Under the pieces are notes generated by a model. The model worked only from the letters and a program-made list of their open reading frames with translations. It made no database searches and was not told where the DNA came from. A program made the position numbers and the translations under genes. From Gigaspora rosea (taxonomy: Eukaryota; Glomeromycota; Glomeromycetes; Diversisporales; Gigasporaceae), in the NCBI GenBank assembly GCA_003550325.1, contig QKWP01000121.1, positions 436,886-500,885 on the forward strand: a stretch of DNA of 64,000 bases. Reading direction: 5' to 3'. Positions 12,287-24,544 of the stretch are shown piece by piece. Numbering within the stretch: position 1 is the stretch's first letter; each line of letters opens with the position of its first letter.

Positions 12287-12930
12287 AATATGGGGGACGT
12301 CTAAAGCGGAGTAGATTCTTATAATATATTTTATCGAATTAACTTTAGGGTTAGGGTCATCTTAAATTAGGGTTAGATAGGTTTTAGGTAGTAATATATA
12401 AGCAAAATTGCCTTCCCGACATTTTTAATTAACCCACTAAGGTAGGTTTAGACAGCCGTTTTTTGTATTTTTCAAGTTTTTCGCTTCTCTTTCTTGTTTG
12501 CTTCGCCGAAGATCATCAAAATTCTATAATTTGATTTGTCAGAAATCACGTGATTCAGCTCCGCTTTAGACCATTTTACTTATTTGCGCGGGTGATACAA
12601 ACAAAAAAGGAAATCCGATTTTGTAAATAAACTAAGTGCGTGAGTCAAAATTTTAGGGTTAGGGCCTTAACGTTAGAGGCTATAGGGTTAGAGTGGTGCT
12701 TATATATGTAAAATTTCATTCCCGTCATTTTTAATTAGTGCACCAAGATCGATTTAAACATTAGTTTTTGCATATTTTCGCTTTTTTCTTTTTTTACGCG
12801 TGTTCGAATTCTTCGTCAGGCTGATCCGGAATAGTCAAAATTTACACTCTCCGATTGGCTATTTCCTTTCCAGGAGTTTGTATTACCCGCGCAAATAAGT
12901 GGATGCCGCTTTAGACGACCCCCTAAATAT
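12287..12930. repeat. Composite inverted/tandem repeat with TTAGGG-like words
   Basis: Outer ends share aaatatgggggacgtc and gtctaaagcgg in inverted orientation. Inside, 12299-12571 is bounded by a perfect 13-bp inverted repeat (gtctaaagcggag). A second unit, 12575-12900, is bounded by inverted acttatttgcgcgggt copies. The two units are direct repeats of each other over about 170 bp (ttagggttaggg, then ttcccg.cattttaatta, then a ttttcgctt stretch). Looks like two related elements side by side. Confidence 0.6.
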
Positions 12931-13040
12931 GGTTAAATGTCTAAATAAAAATTATATTATTCTGCGCTTTTCAAATCTCGGTCACGGAATTTCGATTATA
13001 TATAATGCTAATTTACGATTGGCTAAATAAAGATTATAAA

Positions 13041-13170
13041 AATTTTTATTATACAATAATTTTTATTATACAATAATTTTTATTATACAATAATTTTTAT
13101 TATGCAATAATTTTTATTATGCAATAATTTTTATTATGCAATAATTTTTATTATACAATAATTTTTAATG
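13041..13170. repeat. 17-bp minisatellite, about 8 copies
   Basis: Unit aatttttattatacaat, repeated with period 17 and almost identical copies; the last copy is partial. Confidence 0.9.
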
Positions 13171-13385
13171 TATTAAAGTTTCAGATTGCCTGTTTTTTCG
13201 AACTTATACAAATCGAATTAATCGATTAGTTGTAAAGTTGACAACTAATCGATTTTAATTTTACAGACCCAACTTAGACGATTAATCGATTAGCCGACTA
13301 ATCGTTTAATCGATTGGCCAATTAAATCGATTAGTCGATTGGTCGATTAATCAACCGATCATATAATAGTCATAGGACATGTCAC

Positions 13386-14366
13386 GTCTGTTGATATATA
13401 AGTGTTAGTTTATAATAAAAATTATAATAAAAACATATGAATTTACTATAAACTTTAAGCCTCACATTATTTTCAACTTACATATTAACTTTTTTTTACA
13501 TTTTGGGGTTAAGCATATCGCAAATAGTAGATTAAGGTTATTTAAACCACTTTTTTAAAATTTTTGCAAATTTTGCATATGTTCTTAATAAAATTTTTTT
13601 TTTTAAAAAAAATTCTAGTATTAAAAGTGTTATTATATGGAAATTTTATGCTAAGTAAAGTTTACTTAGGCGACAAAATAGGTTGTCTTAGTAAAAAAAA
13701 ATATAGGTTTACTATAGATTAAAGTAAAAAATACAATTTTTCTATATACAACTTTTTTTTTTAAGACAATCTATCTTGGGCTCTTAAGTAAAGTTGTTAA
13801 GCATAAAATTTTATGACAATATTAGAGGATAAAAACTATTTTTACAAGCATTTTACTAGTAAAAAATTAAGTTAAAGTGTTAAAGTTAAAGCTTTTGCAA
13901 AAAAATTTTAAAAATTTTTTGCAAAAGCTTTAACTTAATTTTTTACTAGTAAAATGCTTGTAAAAATAGTTTTTATCCTCTAATATTGTCATAAAATTTT
14001 ATGCTAAACAACTTTACTTAAGAGCTCAAGATAAATTGTCTTAATAAAAAAAAAAGTTGTATATAGAAAAATTGGTATTTTTTACTTTAATCTATAGTAA
14101 ACCTATTTTTTTACTAAGACAACCTATTTTGCTGTCTAAGTAAACTTTTCTTAGCATAAAATTTTTCAGATAATAACACTTTTAAAACTAGAATTTTTTT
14201 TCTTTTTAAAAAATTTTATTACAAAATTTGCAAAAATTTTAATAAGTGGTTTAAATAACCTTAATCTACTATTTTCGAAAAAAGTTAATATGTAAGTTAA
14301 AAATAATGTGAGGCTTATAGTAAATTCATGTTTTTATTATAATTTTTATTATAATTTATTACCAGT
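13386..14366. mobile_element. Near-perfect foldback element (arms ~470 bp)
   Basis: Sequence from about 13408 to 13890 is repeated in inverted orientation to about 14360. The centre near 13910 reads aaagcttttgcaaaaa and its mirror. Arms are only slightly diverged. It interrupts the larger element at a site still intact in that element's opposite arm (catgtcacactggggtg), with gtcac/gtgac left at the junctions. No open frame of note. Confidence 0.85.
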
Positions 14367-14484
14367 GTGACATTGGGGTGTACGATCAACTAAGTAAATC
14401 AAAACTATATGTAGTACCATATAAAAATTAAATATTATCAATTTAAAAAAAGATCTACACGTACTTTCTCCAGCACACGTTAGT

Positions 14485-16013
14485 TTGGAGCAGAGTAATT
14501 TCAGTTTATTAAAAATACACACGACTAGAAGAACAAACGAGGCCACAGAAACAAGAGTAAATGGGGCTAGTCCCCTCAGAAATAAGAAAAGAGACTGCAG
14601 TATGTTTGACAACGCTATATTCTCAGAAGAAATGGTGCCAAAAAGATGTAAAGTGAAAAAAGAAAATAAAAACAACAACAACAAAAAAACAAACAAAGAA
14701 ACAAATCAACGAATATAGCTAAGAAAATACAAGTCTTATCGCAACAGGCTACAGCAAAAAATGATGCTAAGGTTTTATTAGAAACAAATACCGAAGGCAC
14801 CTTCCCACAGGAAACTCAGGAACCTTCTTGGTACGACAAAACCGAACAAGAACTCAATGCTCTCAAAGACATTACGAACATGCAAACTACCTCCATAGAC
14901 ACACAAATGTCTACAGAGATCGAACAACCTGTTCCGGGCCCTTCTAATGCTGCACCGACTGAGGTGGTAGCTGAAGACTTGAGCTTAGAACAAAAGAAAC
15001 TCATAGAAAAATGTTCACTTTCAGATGAGAATTTAGGCCTAGAACCAAAACCAAAACAAGCAATCTCTGAATGTAAACCGGAAAAGGGGAAGGAACCTTC
15101 CTTAATAAGTTCTGACAGAAAATGAACCTCATTTTTTCCCAAGCTGAAAAGAGAACAATCAACCTATTCGACCTTCTCTCCAAGACAAAATATTAGAACA
15201 AATAATAATAATGCGCTAATAATTGATATTCAAGAAATGCTAGATTCATTCAATGAGATTATGCCTTCCATGTTTAATCAGGTAAAATACGACGTTAGCA
15301 CCGCCAAGCAGCACTTCACTAAAGGGGTCTGTACACACTTGGAAATCACCTTTATTAACGATAAAAAACGAAAACAGTATGCCGCTGAGGGCATTGTTAT
15401 ATTTAACAAGACTTACTATAAATACATTCCGACCGACAGCAGAAAATCCTTTCTACCGGTCAGATGCTACAATGTACCCTTAGGTAACAAAAGTGAGGTC
15501 TCGGAGGCTCTGCTTGTAGGCTTCGAAAATTTCAGGAAAATTGCCGGCATCAAACCTCTCATAATCGAAGGCACTCCCTACTTGACAGATCAATGAGTAG
15601 TCATCTTTGAAACCACTGATGACCCGGACATAAAAAAACACCTACCACGATTCACCCACGTTTGGGAAAATAAGGTTTCTACTGAATGGAAATCTGCCCC
15701 AAAAGTCTGCTACTTTTGTGACCAGGAAGGTCACATAAAAAAAGACTGCATCCAATTTAGAGAATTTATTGAATCTAGACAAAATGCATGCATGAATAAG
15801 GATTTGGGGAATATGAACAACAGCCCAGTAGAGGAAATGGACACGGTGCTTTTAATAACTCCTTCCCAGAATGAAAATACCACAAGCCCGACACCTTCTT
15901 TGGAAAATGAGGTAACAATGGAGGAAGCAGCAAAGCCTATCACAGATAGCATTTTGCTGGAAAAGAAAACAGCAGGACAGGTATTACCGCAGGATGGGAA
16001 AAAAACCAGGTGA
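14485..16013 (+). pseudogene. LINE ORF1 (nucleic-acid-binding, CCHC), degraded
   Basis: Pieces in different frames encode a lysine-rich N-terminus, an acidic middle part, a conserved-looking block (FTKGVCTHLEITFINDKKRK to LIIEGTPYLTDQ) ended by TGA at about 15594-15596, and, continuing past that stop, a zinc knuckle CYFCDQEGHIKKDC (Cys 15708 and 15717, His 15732, Cys 15747). ORF1 proteins of this kind bind the element RNA. Confidence 0.85.
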
Positions 16014-16377
16014 CACCAGAGGAGGCAGTTCCCCGATTAGTGCGACCCCCGTTTAGGAACGCGGGCGATCTGGCCCAAACCAAGGAACCGCCACATGACG
16101 AATTAGCTGGGGCATACACTGACCCCCAAAACAACTCGGGCTCTCTAACACAAATAACCACCTTATCGGAATCGTCGATGAAGGCTACAATTAACACAAT
16201 CCACCTGAAAACGATGGCTTCACCATAGTCACCTATAAATGTTCGACTCCTATAAGAAACGTAATTAACGGTACAACTAAGCAGTTCCAAGTAAGAATGT
16301 CCTCCTATAGCGATATAAGAGGACGGGTTCTTCCAAACCATATCTGACCCAAAAGGGTTCATACCTTTTACGTGCAT

Positions 16378-19300
16378 ATGTCTGTTAACCAAAAAATAAA
16401 AGTAGCTACGCTCAACGTAAAAGAACTAATTAATGCAAATAAGAGACAAAATACATTCATTTTCCTAAAATCGTATAATTTAGACATTATCATGTTGCAA
16501 GAAACAAATTTGAAAGACGCAAAGCTCAGAGACTTTTTAAGTCATCAATGACAGTATGCATCCATTTGGTCTAGTAAGACTGCCATCTTAGCAGGAAACA
16601 AAAAAATCGAATTTATAGAATCTCAAATTTCTCACGATGACAGAGTGATAATGGTTAAGATACATTACCAGGGAAGGACATTTAGGATAACAAATGTGTA
16701 TGCACCTCCATTCCCAGAAAATAGAATCAAATTCTTTGAGGATTGGTTACTACCAAGAGAGAAAGAACTAATAGAAATCGTCAGAGGTGACTTCAATACC
16801 AACATCTCCCCTGACAAAAATAGAGTCAGCCAAGCTCCACAACAGCACGACCCTACTAGAAAGACTTTACAAAAAAAGATGGAAAATTTTCACAATGCAA
16901 ACGACTTTTCAGAAGAAGACCCATTTCTGACTTATTTCCAAAATACCAGAAACAACGGCAGAATGGAAACCTGCATAGACTACATTTTTATAGATAAAAA
17001 CTTCGGACATAATATTTCCGGCATTAAAACTCGCTTTGGCAACTCTGACCATCTATTAGTAGAGTGTTTGCTTTTCTTCGAACCAATCAAGAGACACAGT
17101 GTGCAGTGGCGGTTCGACAAAAATTGCTTCTGGAATGCCAGATTGAGTCAAGAAGTTATAGAGGAAATTGAGGACCCCGGATTCATACAAGACTGGGACA
17201 GTTGCAAACTGAACATTCAGTCAATAATCAGAGCCTTCCGCAAACCAAAGTCTGCGGAGACAAAGCTAGAAGGACTCTACAAAAAGTTGACGCATCTAAA
17301 AATAGCCCGGTCCAAAAATTCAGAATGGATACACTTAGATGAACAAATAACAAACTTGACAAATCTCATTGAGAAAGAAAATTCTGATCTCACAGACAAA
17401 TGGCTTCTCAGGTCCAAGGCCAGATGGATCGAAAAAGGTGAAAAGTTGACAAAGTATTTTTTTGCAAGATACAAGTCGAGACAAAATCAAAACAAACTAG
17501 ATAAGTTCAATGTTCCTGACAACGGAAATTCAGAAAACATAGATGTCCTGCAGCATATACAACAATTCTTTACACAAATTTACACTCCAGAGCCCATGGA
17601 TAGATCGGAAGTAGAAAAGTTCGTAAAGGATCTCCCTGTGATCATAGATACAATGAACAATGATATGCGTAAACCCATAACTGCAGAGGAAGTTTCACAG
17701 GTTATTTGTTCTCTTCCTAATAACAAATCTCCTGGAACAGACGGGCTCACCTACGAGTTCTACAAGTTCACAAATGAATCAATAACCCCGGTCTTAGTGA
17801 AGGTATTCAACAAGGTCTTAGAAGGAGGTTCCATGCCAATATTCTGGCACAAGAGCCTAATTACGCTAATACCAAAAAAGAGGGAGGATCTATCTCTAGT
17901 TAAAAATTGGCGCCCTATCTCGATGGTCAACGGGAACGCTAAAATCTTTATGAAAATCCTAGCAGATAGAATAAATGAAATATATAGAGCAGTTATACCG
18001 GAACACCAACAGGGTTTTATTAAGGGCAGGTTCATAGTCGACACCGCCATGGATATAATGACCACCCTACGAAAGTCACGTGACTCAACCGTTCAATATT
18101 GGATCCTACTGATCGACCAGGCTAAAGCTTTCGACAGAGTTAATCATGATTTCTTGGCCCTTATAATAGAGAAGATGAAATTTGACAAGAGAATTATAGA
18201 ATTAATAAAAAACCTCTTTAAAAACCAAATGGCCCATATCATTGGAGGTGGCTCTATATCTTCTCTGTTCACAGTGGGGCGGGGGGTGAGACAAGAGGAT
18301 TCTCTCTCTCCCTTGCTCTACATACTTGCATTCGAACCGCTTCTTCTGCAGATCGATAAGAAGATCAGGGGTATACCCTTGGGACCACATTGTTCTTTCA
18401 AACTTACAGCTTATGCCGATGGCCTCTCACTGGGAATTGGTTCTCGTTCAGACTGGGAAACTTCTATAAAATGCTTGAAGACTACAAGAAAGCTTCGAAT
18501 GCCAGAATAAGCAAGAAAAAAACTAAACTAGTCCAACTTAACCCTCTGCAGAAGTTGTAAACTTACCAGGGAAAGAACTTTATGAGAAGGTCCCTGAACA
18601 AACCTCCTTCAAAATCCTAGGCTTTGAAATTTTGAGAGATGGCTCTCCAAAGAAAGAACTTTGAGAGGAAATTATTAACAAAATAAAGACACAGATAGAA
18701 AAATTAAATGCGAGGAATCTCTTATTTAAAGAGAAGATAATGTTGGCCAAGTCCCTGGCTCTTTCTAGAATATGGTACGCCGCCTACATTCTTCCCCCTA
18801 AAAGAAAACACATATCCGCGATTAATGACCTCATTTCAAACTGGATAAAACACAAATCAAAGTTCCTCCCCAAATATGCCACATTCCAAAAGAATACTGG
18901 TGCTCCGGTTATCCAAACATGTTAAATGCACAACTCATAATGATTTGGAAGCGTTTGTGCACAAGCAGCGCCACTTGGGCCTGTCACAAAAGAAATATAA
19001 TTTCAGGGGAGATTAGGTCCAAAAGAAATCTCAGTGTTATACAAGCGCTAAAGTCAACCCCAATCAGTAAAAAGGCCTGGCCAAAAGAATAGAAGGGACA
19101 CATACACACTTGAATTAAATTAGGCGGGGATATCTCATCGATGAGTAACTGGCCGTGGGCTCTGGAAGATCTGACAATTGGCAAAACAAACGGTCAGGAG
19201 ATGACAGTTAAATGGATAGTACGGCGGTTAAATACAATAAGATGTGGGATCAGCAGAACTTCGGATAATAACCAACCGGACAATTTTAGCTGGCTAAAAA

Positions 19301-19748
19301 CAAAAGAGCACACTAAAAAAAAACTGGACATTTGCTGGTAGGGCCTTACCTCTCGGGTACCGAACACGACACCTAGACCCAGAACACAGGGGCGATTGCA
19401 TATGGTGTGCCGAAACCAGACAAACTATTGAGCATTTTGTAATCGAATGTGACTTGAGTAAAGAAATATGGCAAGTAGCCTATAAGATGATGGATATTAT
19501 AGCGGGTACGACCCCCATCCACCCCTCAAGAAGCACTTGAAGCCAGTAATGTAAATGAGAAGACAAAATAGCAAGCCGCACAGTGGCTTCATATTCAGGT
19601 AATATACAAAATATGGTGCTTATTCGCAAAAGCCAAATGGGGCGGAGAGATAATAACCAGAACCGGAGCCATATGGCAAGCTGAGTTCCAGCTCAAGAAA
19701 GAACTCCGGCAGTTACATTTCAATTTGGGAGAAAAATCCCCAAAATAA
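16378..19748 (+). pseudogene. LINE ORF2: endonuclease, reverse transcriptase, zinc motif; inactivated
   Basis: ATG at 16378 opens ...KVATLNVKELI. Endonuclease motifs are MLQETN, NVYAPP, RGDFNTN and NSDHLLVE; TGA at 16549-16551 interrupts them. RT motifs are NNKSPGTDGLTYEFYK, LIPKK, NWRPISM, HQQGFIKGR, DQAKAFDRV and RQEDSLSPLLY. The catalytic box is YADG, not YADD (Gly codon 18421-18423), which removes one metal-binding Asp. After about 18480 the frame changes repeatedly. Near 19390-19470 a CIWC...HFVIECDLSKEIW zf-RVT-like motif remains, and the last codons run to a stop at 19748. Confidence 0.9.
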
Positions 19749-20607
19749 AACGAGTTTATAATGCCTTAAAATTTAATGTAGTCAAGAACATGTAAAATTG
19801 TAATAGTCTTAATAAAGAGCGCCAACTGCGCCTTGGTTATATGACTGAGAAATTTAAAAAAAAAAAAAAAAAAATTAAATATTGTGAATTTATTGATCAG
19901 GAGAGTGATCAGGAGAGTGATCAGGTGATCGGGATTTTTTATTGCTTTTAATATATATTAAATGACTTGGATGTTTTGGATGCCTAGAGCGAATCGATTT
20001 ACTTTTTTCAATTATTTTAGCATAAATCAATTCTTAAACATGTTTATAACAATGTTACGTTGAAAATTTTTTGACAATAATATATAGTTGACTCTTTACA
20101 AACATTCTATTTCATTCAAAAATAGATGTTTTCGTTGCAGATAAAAATTCCAATACAAGAATTTAAAATTTTTTAACGTAACTTTGTTATAAACGTATTT
20201 AAGAATAGATTTATGATAAAATAATTGAAAAAGTAAAGCGATTCGCTCTAGACATCTAAAACTATTCAAGTCATTCTTTATTATTAAAATATATATAAAA
20301 AGTGACACTATTCTGATCACGAATTTCAAAAAAAAACTTCACTAATTAATTTTTATATGACTGCACATAGTTTTGATTTACTTAGTTGACCGCACACCCC
20401 AGTGTGACATGACCTATGACTGATAAGAATTTCAACATCAACCCGGCTGTTTCAGCAGCTATATTACGTGTATTTACCAAGTTTCGATTAATTGATTAGT
20501 CGATTAATCGATTGACCAATTAATCGTTTAGTTGAATAAAATCGATTAATCGATTAGTTGGATCTATCTATCAACTAATCGATTGAAAAATTTTCATCGA
20601 TTTGTAT

Positions 20608-21278
20608 CACTACTTTGAGCGTAATGACTTGATCAATTTAAACGTTTAAAGGCATTTTCGAACCTTGGAATTCAAAAAAATAGTGTTGATTATTGAAATA
20701 ACATGGTAAATTTATTAATAAGATGCCCTTCGTAAAAGTATAGAAACTACAATGTCTATGCTAACGGACAGTAAAAAGCGCAGTAATTTGGCCTGCATTA
20801 AGTTAGTATAATACACAAATTGTTTTTACTAAAATTTAAAGTCGACTCAAGATTGTTATTCCCAGCAGTTTATTTTTGTGTATGATTATTTTATTCTACA
20901 TTCCATTTCTTGAGTAATTTCAAATACTATAAGTTAGACAACTAAAGTCCTGAAAGATGACGAGTGAAAATTAAAAGATCACTAGTTATCGTTTTTAACA
21001 GGGCATTAATAGAATTTTATGTACTGAAAATATATATATCGGACAATCATGAGTGATAGTCACAAATTAATGACGCTGGATTGTGTCATAACAATTTTCT
21101 TGTGAGCCAATTTTACTTGTTTAAAACAAGTTATATTATCATTATTGTAAAAATTTATGTAAATTATGTAAATAAACTATCATGATTATTGTTAATCGTG
21201 GCTTTACTCATCGTTAATGTGATCAGTATAACGTAAAAAAACTTTATAAGCATTTTTACTTTTTCGTCATTTCTAAAA
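20608..21278. other. Intergenic, upstream of the Kre9-like gene
   Basis: AT-rich. A caat/tataa-like stretch (ctttataagc) lies 30-40 bp before the ATG at 21279. No gene seen. Confidence 0.5.
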
Positions 21279-21923
21279 ATGTCAAATATTTGTAGAAAAC
21301 ATTCCATCTTATTTCTCTCTATCTTAACTTTGTTTCTGACAATTTCTCTACTTACTTACGGTATAATCATGCCAGAATCAATATATGTCACCGATCCCAA
21401 TCAACCGCAAATTAAAGTGACATTGTCACAGGGTGTTTCAACAAATACTTTGGAATATCCAGTTAGTTCAACTCAAACCATTAATTGGGATGTTTCTAAT
21501 ATTTCTGGGGATCGTAAGTTCAAATCTGTGAAAAAAAGAAATATTCTTGTTTTTATTTTTTACAACTCTTTTATATTCTTATATTCTTATGTTCTATTTT
21601 TTTTTTCCTCGGTATGTAAAGCTGATATCTCAATTCAAGTATATAAAATCTTTCCAACTATTCCGGAACCAACCTATCTCGATGTTTGGACATCTCCAGT
21701 GGTAAATATTTCAATATAATTTTTACTTTATAAGCTTATATTCCTTGAAATAATTATTCATTATTTATTTCAAAAAAAAAAGACCACAAAGTTATCCCAG
21801 AAATCATATACGTTCTCTATTGATTCAAATCTCTTTTCACCCAATGAGTGGTATGTCGTGCGAGTCTCTTTAGCCGCTGATGATAAGGTTTCCGCGCTTT
21901 CGGATCCATTTTGTGTCAAGTAA
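21279..21923 (+). CDS. Small secreted protein with Kre9/KNH-like Ig fold
   Basis: Exons 21279-21513, 21622-21701 and 21783-21923 splice in frame (GT-AG, introns 108 and 81 bp) to 151 residues. Residues about 9-28 are a hydrophobic signal peptide (ILFLSILTLFLTISLLTYG). The mature part follows the pattern of the Kre9/KNH N-terminal Ig-like domain (Ser-Thr-rich GPI-anchored family): IYVTDPNQP near the start, STQTINWDVSNISG, ISIQVYKI, then YTFSIDSNLFSPNEWYVVRV and a C-terminal SDPFCVK. Family members take part in beta-1,6-glucan assembly or are cell-wall proteins. No Ser/Thr-rich tail or GPI signal is present, so this copy is probably released. Function is inferred from the fold pattern only. Confidence 0.78.
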
Positions 21924-22740
21924 AAAAAAAAAAAAATTCGTAATCTATTATGTAAAAGATATTTTTATATATGATTGTTACGTTACATTACTCAAAATAA
22001 TCTACAAAATCATATCTCAAAGAACCATATATTATAATAAGTCTGAGACTATGAAATTTTTTTCTTTAATGTGTATATAAATAAATAAGCATTGATGAAA
22101 TTGATAATCAACGTTCCAATATATATATATATATCTAAATAAATAAATTTGTTTCTACAAGCTTCTTGTACACACTCTTTGCCGTAAATAATTACAGAAT
22201 AATTATAACCATTTCATCATTTTTAATTTTGGAACGACATTTCTGACAAACTTTTGGTGTCGATTCAAAGTCAAAAATACGCTGATATAATTGTCTTTTT
22301 ATTAGTTTCAACAAATGACCTAATATTACAATTAATAAATTTATATCTGCTTCTTATCGGTTTATAGATTGAACATATTTGATATCTTTGATATTAGTTC
22401 TTTAATTTAGAGACTCAATCGTAATGCTCAACAATTTTTATTATTATTACTATTATTGTTAAAAAAGGACAAAAAAAATAAATGAAAAAAAATATTTTTA
22501 ATCCTAAATCTACAAATATATATATTCAGTCCTACTGACCGTGTAACTATACATATTAATATTAACATTTTTTTTTTTTTACTAATTTACCGTTATACTA
22601 CTGATATCAAATTTGCCCCACCTAAATAGTTTACAAATAGTAATAAAATCCCCTTTTTAGTTAATATTTTTTTTTGTGATTGCATAACTCCCTACTATAA
22701 TTGATAAAAACCAAAATTTTTAATTCTTCCCATTTACATT
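21924..22740. other. Intergenic between convergent genes
   Basis: 3' flanks of the Kre9-like gene (+) and the F-box gene (-). Contains (AT)n and T/A runs; no gene recognised. Confidence 0.55.
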
Positions 22741-24544
22741 TTAGTAATCGTAATGAGTTTCGAAATAATCTTCTATTCAATGGAAAAATAAAAAAAAGGT
22801 TATTGTGATAAATACAAGATAATAAAGATAATAAGATACATAACAAAATTTTCTTTTTTTAATAGTATACTAGAAACTCACCATAAATAGGATCTCCAAA
22901 ATGTTTAACTTGTTTAATTATTGGTATAATTCTTCTTGCCAAAGATAACATATTTTCCGAAAAACTCGTCATATACCTACTCTTTCTCATTTCATATCTA
23001 AGTTCTTTGAGACTCCTTCTAGCTATCGCATATTCTAATATAATATATAATACTTCATCACATGACATTTTTGTTTCATATAAACTAATAACTTTTAACT
23101 GAACTGGAAATTCTCGTAATAAGTATGCTAAATTTTCTGTTTCTATTATAAAATTAATTCCAAATGAAATCAAAGTTGATGGAATAGAATTTATAAATCT
23201 TTGAAGGATCTCTGAAGTAAAATTGAACTTATCAGTATTATTACGTGATGTTTTACCAATCGTTAAATGAATTAACGGAAGTTGTGAAATTAATTCTAAA
23301 AGATTTTGAAGATAATTTGATGATATTGAAATTGAAAGTGTGGTAATTCTACTACAATACTCGCCAATAAGTTCCATTATTGCTGGTATTGCACTTTCTA
23401 ATGTTAATACTCTTAAATTTTCTGTACACATATTGAGTATTAATGCTTTTGTCATCACTATATCTTCACTATTTACCCAATCATCATAACAATAAAGTTT
23501 TTTAATATTAAGTATATTCCTTGGTACATTAAAATATCTCATATCATTATCTTTTGTTGGTGAAAGATCTAATAATTCTAAAGTTTCTAAATTCGTACAA
23601 CTTTTTAGAACTTTAATTAATTCATTATATTCATTTTTGGGTGTAAAACGAAGATATATTAATGTTTCTGCTTGTTTTAACATTGCTGAAAAAATTATTG
23701 CTGATGATGACGCATCCCAAAATTGATTAAGTGATAATGCACTTAATTTATTTTGTGATTGAATTAATTGTGCTAATGATTCAATAAAATATGTTGGAAG
23801 ATGTGTTCTCATTCTATGAATAATTATAGAAATACTATTTATATTTCGTGAACAAGATGACATTAAAGTAAATAACTTTGTTAATCTTTTCGATGTTTCA
23901 TCCTCTGTCTCAAAAAGATAAAGTATTTCAAATCTTTGAAGGTTTGATAATACATTTTCAATCCCAGGTATCGTTGCAATATCAAGAAAAGGCCCATAAA
24001 GTTCTACATTTAATAAATCCATTTTTAAAATTCGAAGTCCATATGATCGATTACAAAGTGAATATCCAAGAACTTCTCTACAAAGTGTTGTTATTATACC
24101 ACATGCTGGATTACTAATTTCTAATGTTGAAACTGAATCATCAATAGCTTGACAAAAATGTTCAAAGTCAAACGCTCTAAGATATCTTGGATAATCAATA
24201 AATGGTTTAGGTAAATCATGAAATTTAATACCATCTGCCATTAAACGTAATCTTCCTTGTTCTTCAAGACATGAGACATATGTTCTTATAATAAGTGCTG
24301 CTTTTTCCTTTTCTAATTTATGTGCAAATGGACGATACCAAAGTAAAGGAACAACCATCTTAAACCAATCTCGACTCACTAAAAGACATGAATGAAGTGA
24401 AGATCTATCATCTTTTAAATATTCTAAAATATCCGTAAAATTATCAAATGTAAGCTTTTGTGAAGTTGCTTGTTTTTGCTCATGTATATAATGGGGATTG
24501 CACACTAAAGCAAATCTCTCAATTTGGCACCTAAGACTTTCCAT
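22741..24544 (-). CDS. F-box protein with leucine-rich C-terminal region
   Basis: Substrate-receptor type protein of SCF ubiquitin ligases, from a family expanded in Glomeromycotina. The F-box is at residues about 33-72 (LTFDNFTDILEYLKDD, SCLLVSRDWFKMVVPLLW). It is followed by about 480 residues with regularly spaced leucines resembling degenerate LRRs (LRILKMDLLNVELYG, NLETLELLDLSP). Unspliced, the frame would stop at 22859 after GDPIYGEFLVYY. However, a consensus donor GTGAGT at 22881 and an acceptor at 22774-22773 (tccattgaatag) join in phase to a 32-nt last exon (DYFETHYDY), giving 564 residues. I prefer the spliced form. Otherwise intact. Confidence 0.88.

Larger units (their letters stand above)
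14446..19871 (+). mobile_element. LINE retrotransposon, full-length-looking but dead
   Basis: Non-LTR element with ORF1 (CCHC knuckle), ORF2 (APE-type endonuclease, reverse transcriptase, C-terminal zinc motif) and a 3' A-tail ending near 19874. A 21-bp target duplication is visible: 14425-14445 and 19872-19892 match at 19 of 21 bases. GC content is clearly higher than in the surroundings. Several stops, frame changes and a mutated RT active site show that this copy is inactive. Confidence 0.93.
13206..20607. mobile_element. Long-inverted-repeat element interrupted by two later insertions
   Basis: Tips ATACAAATCGA (13206) and its inverse (ending 20607) are followed on both sides by clusters of AATCGATTAATCGATTAG words, then gtcatagg.catgtcac, then ctggggtg and gatcaactaagtaaatc. 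The left arm is split: 13206-13385, then after a foldback insertion 14367-14445, then after a LINE insertion 19872 to about 20090. The right arm is about 20150-20607. With the two insertions removed the element would be a roughly 1-kb hairpin. No coding sequence of its own. Confidence 0.75.

Noticed and set aside
12348..12364. TTAGGGTTAGGG as a telomere or chromosome-fusion remnant
   Set aside because: Only two repeats; it recurs inside dispersed repeat families and not as arrays.
13041..13170. Regular 17-bp repeats as a CRISPR array
   Set aside because: Contiguous minisatellite without spacers, in a eukaryotic context.
15940..16392. 150-codon minus-strand frame
   Set aside because: Antisense to the LINE ORF1/ORF2 junction, whose plus strand has clear motifs.
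20096..20329. 77-codon minus-strand frame
   Set aside because: Lies in the right arm of a long inverted repeat; composition low in complexity.
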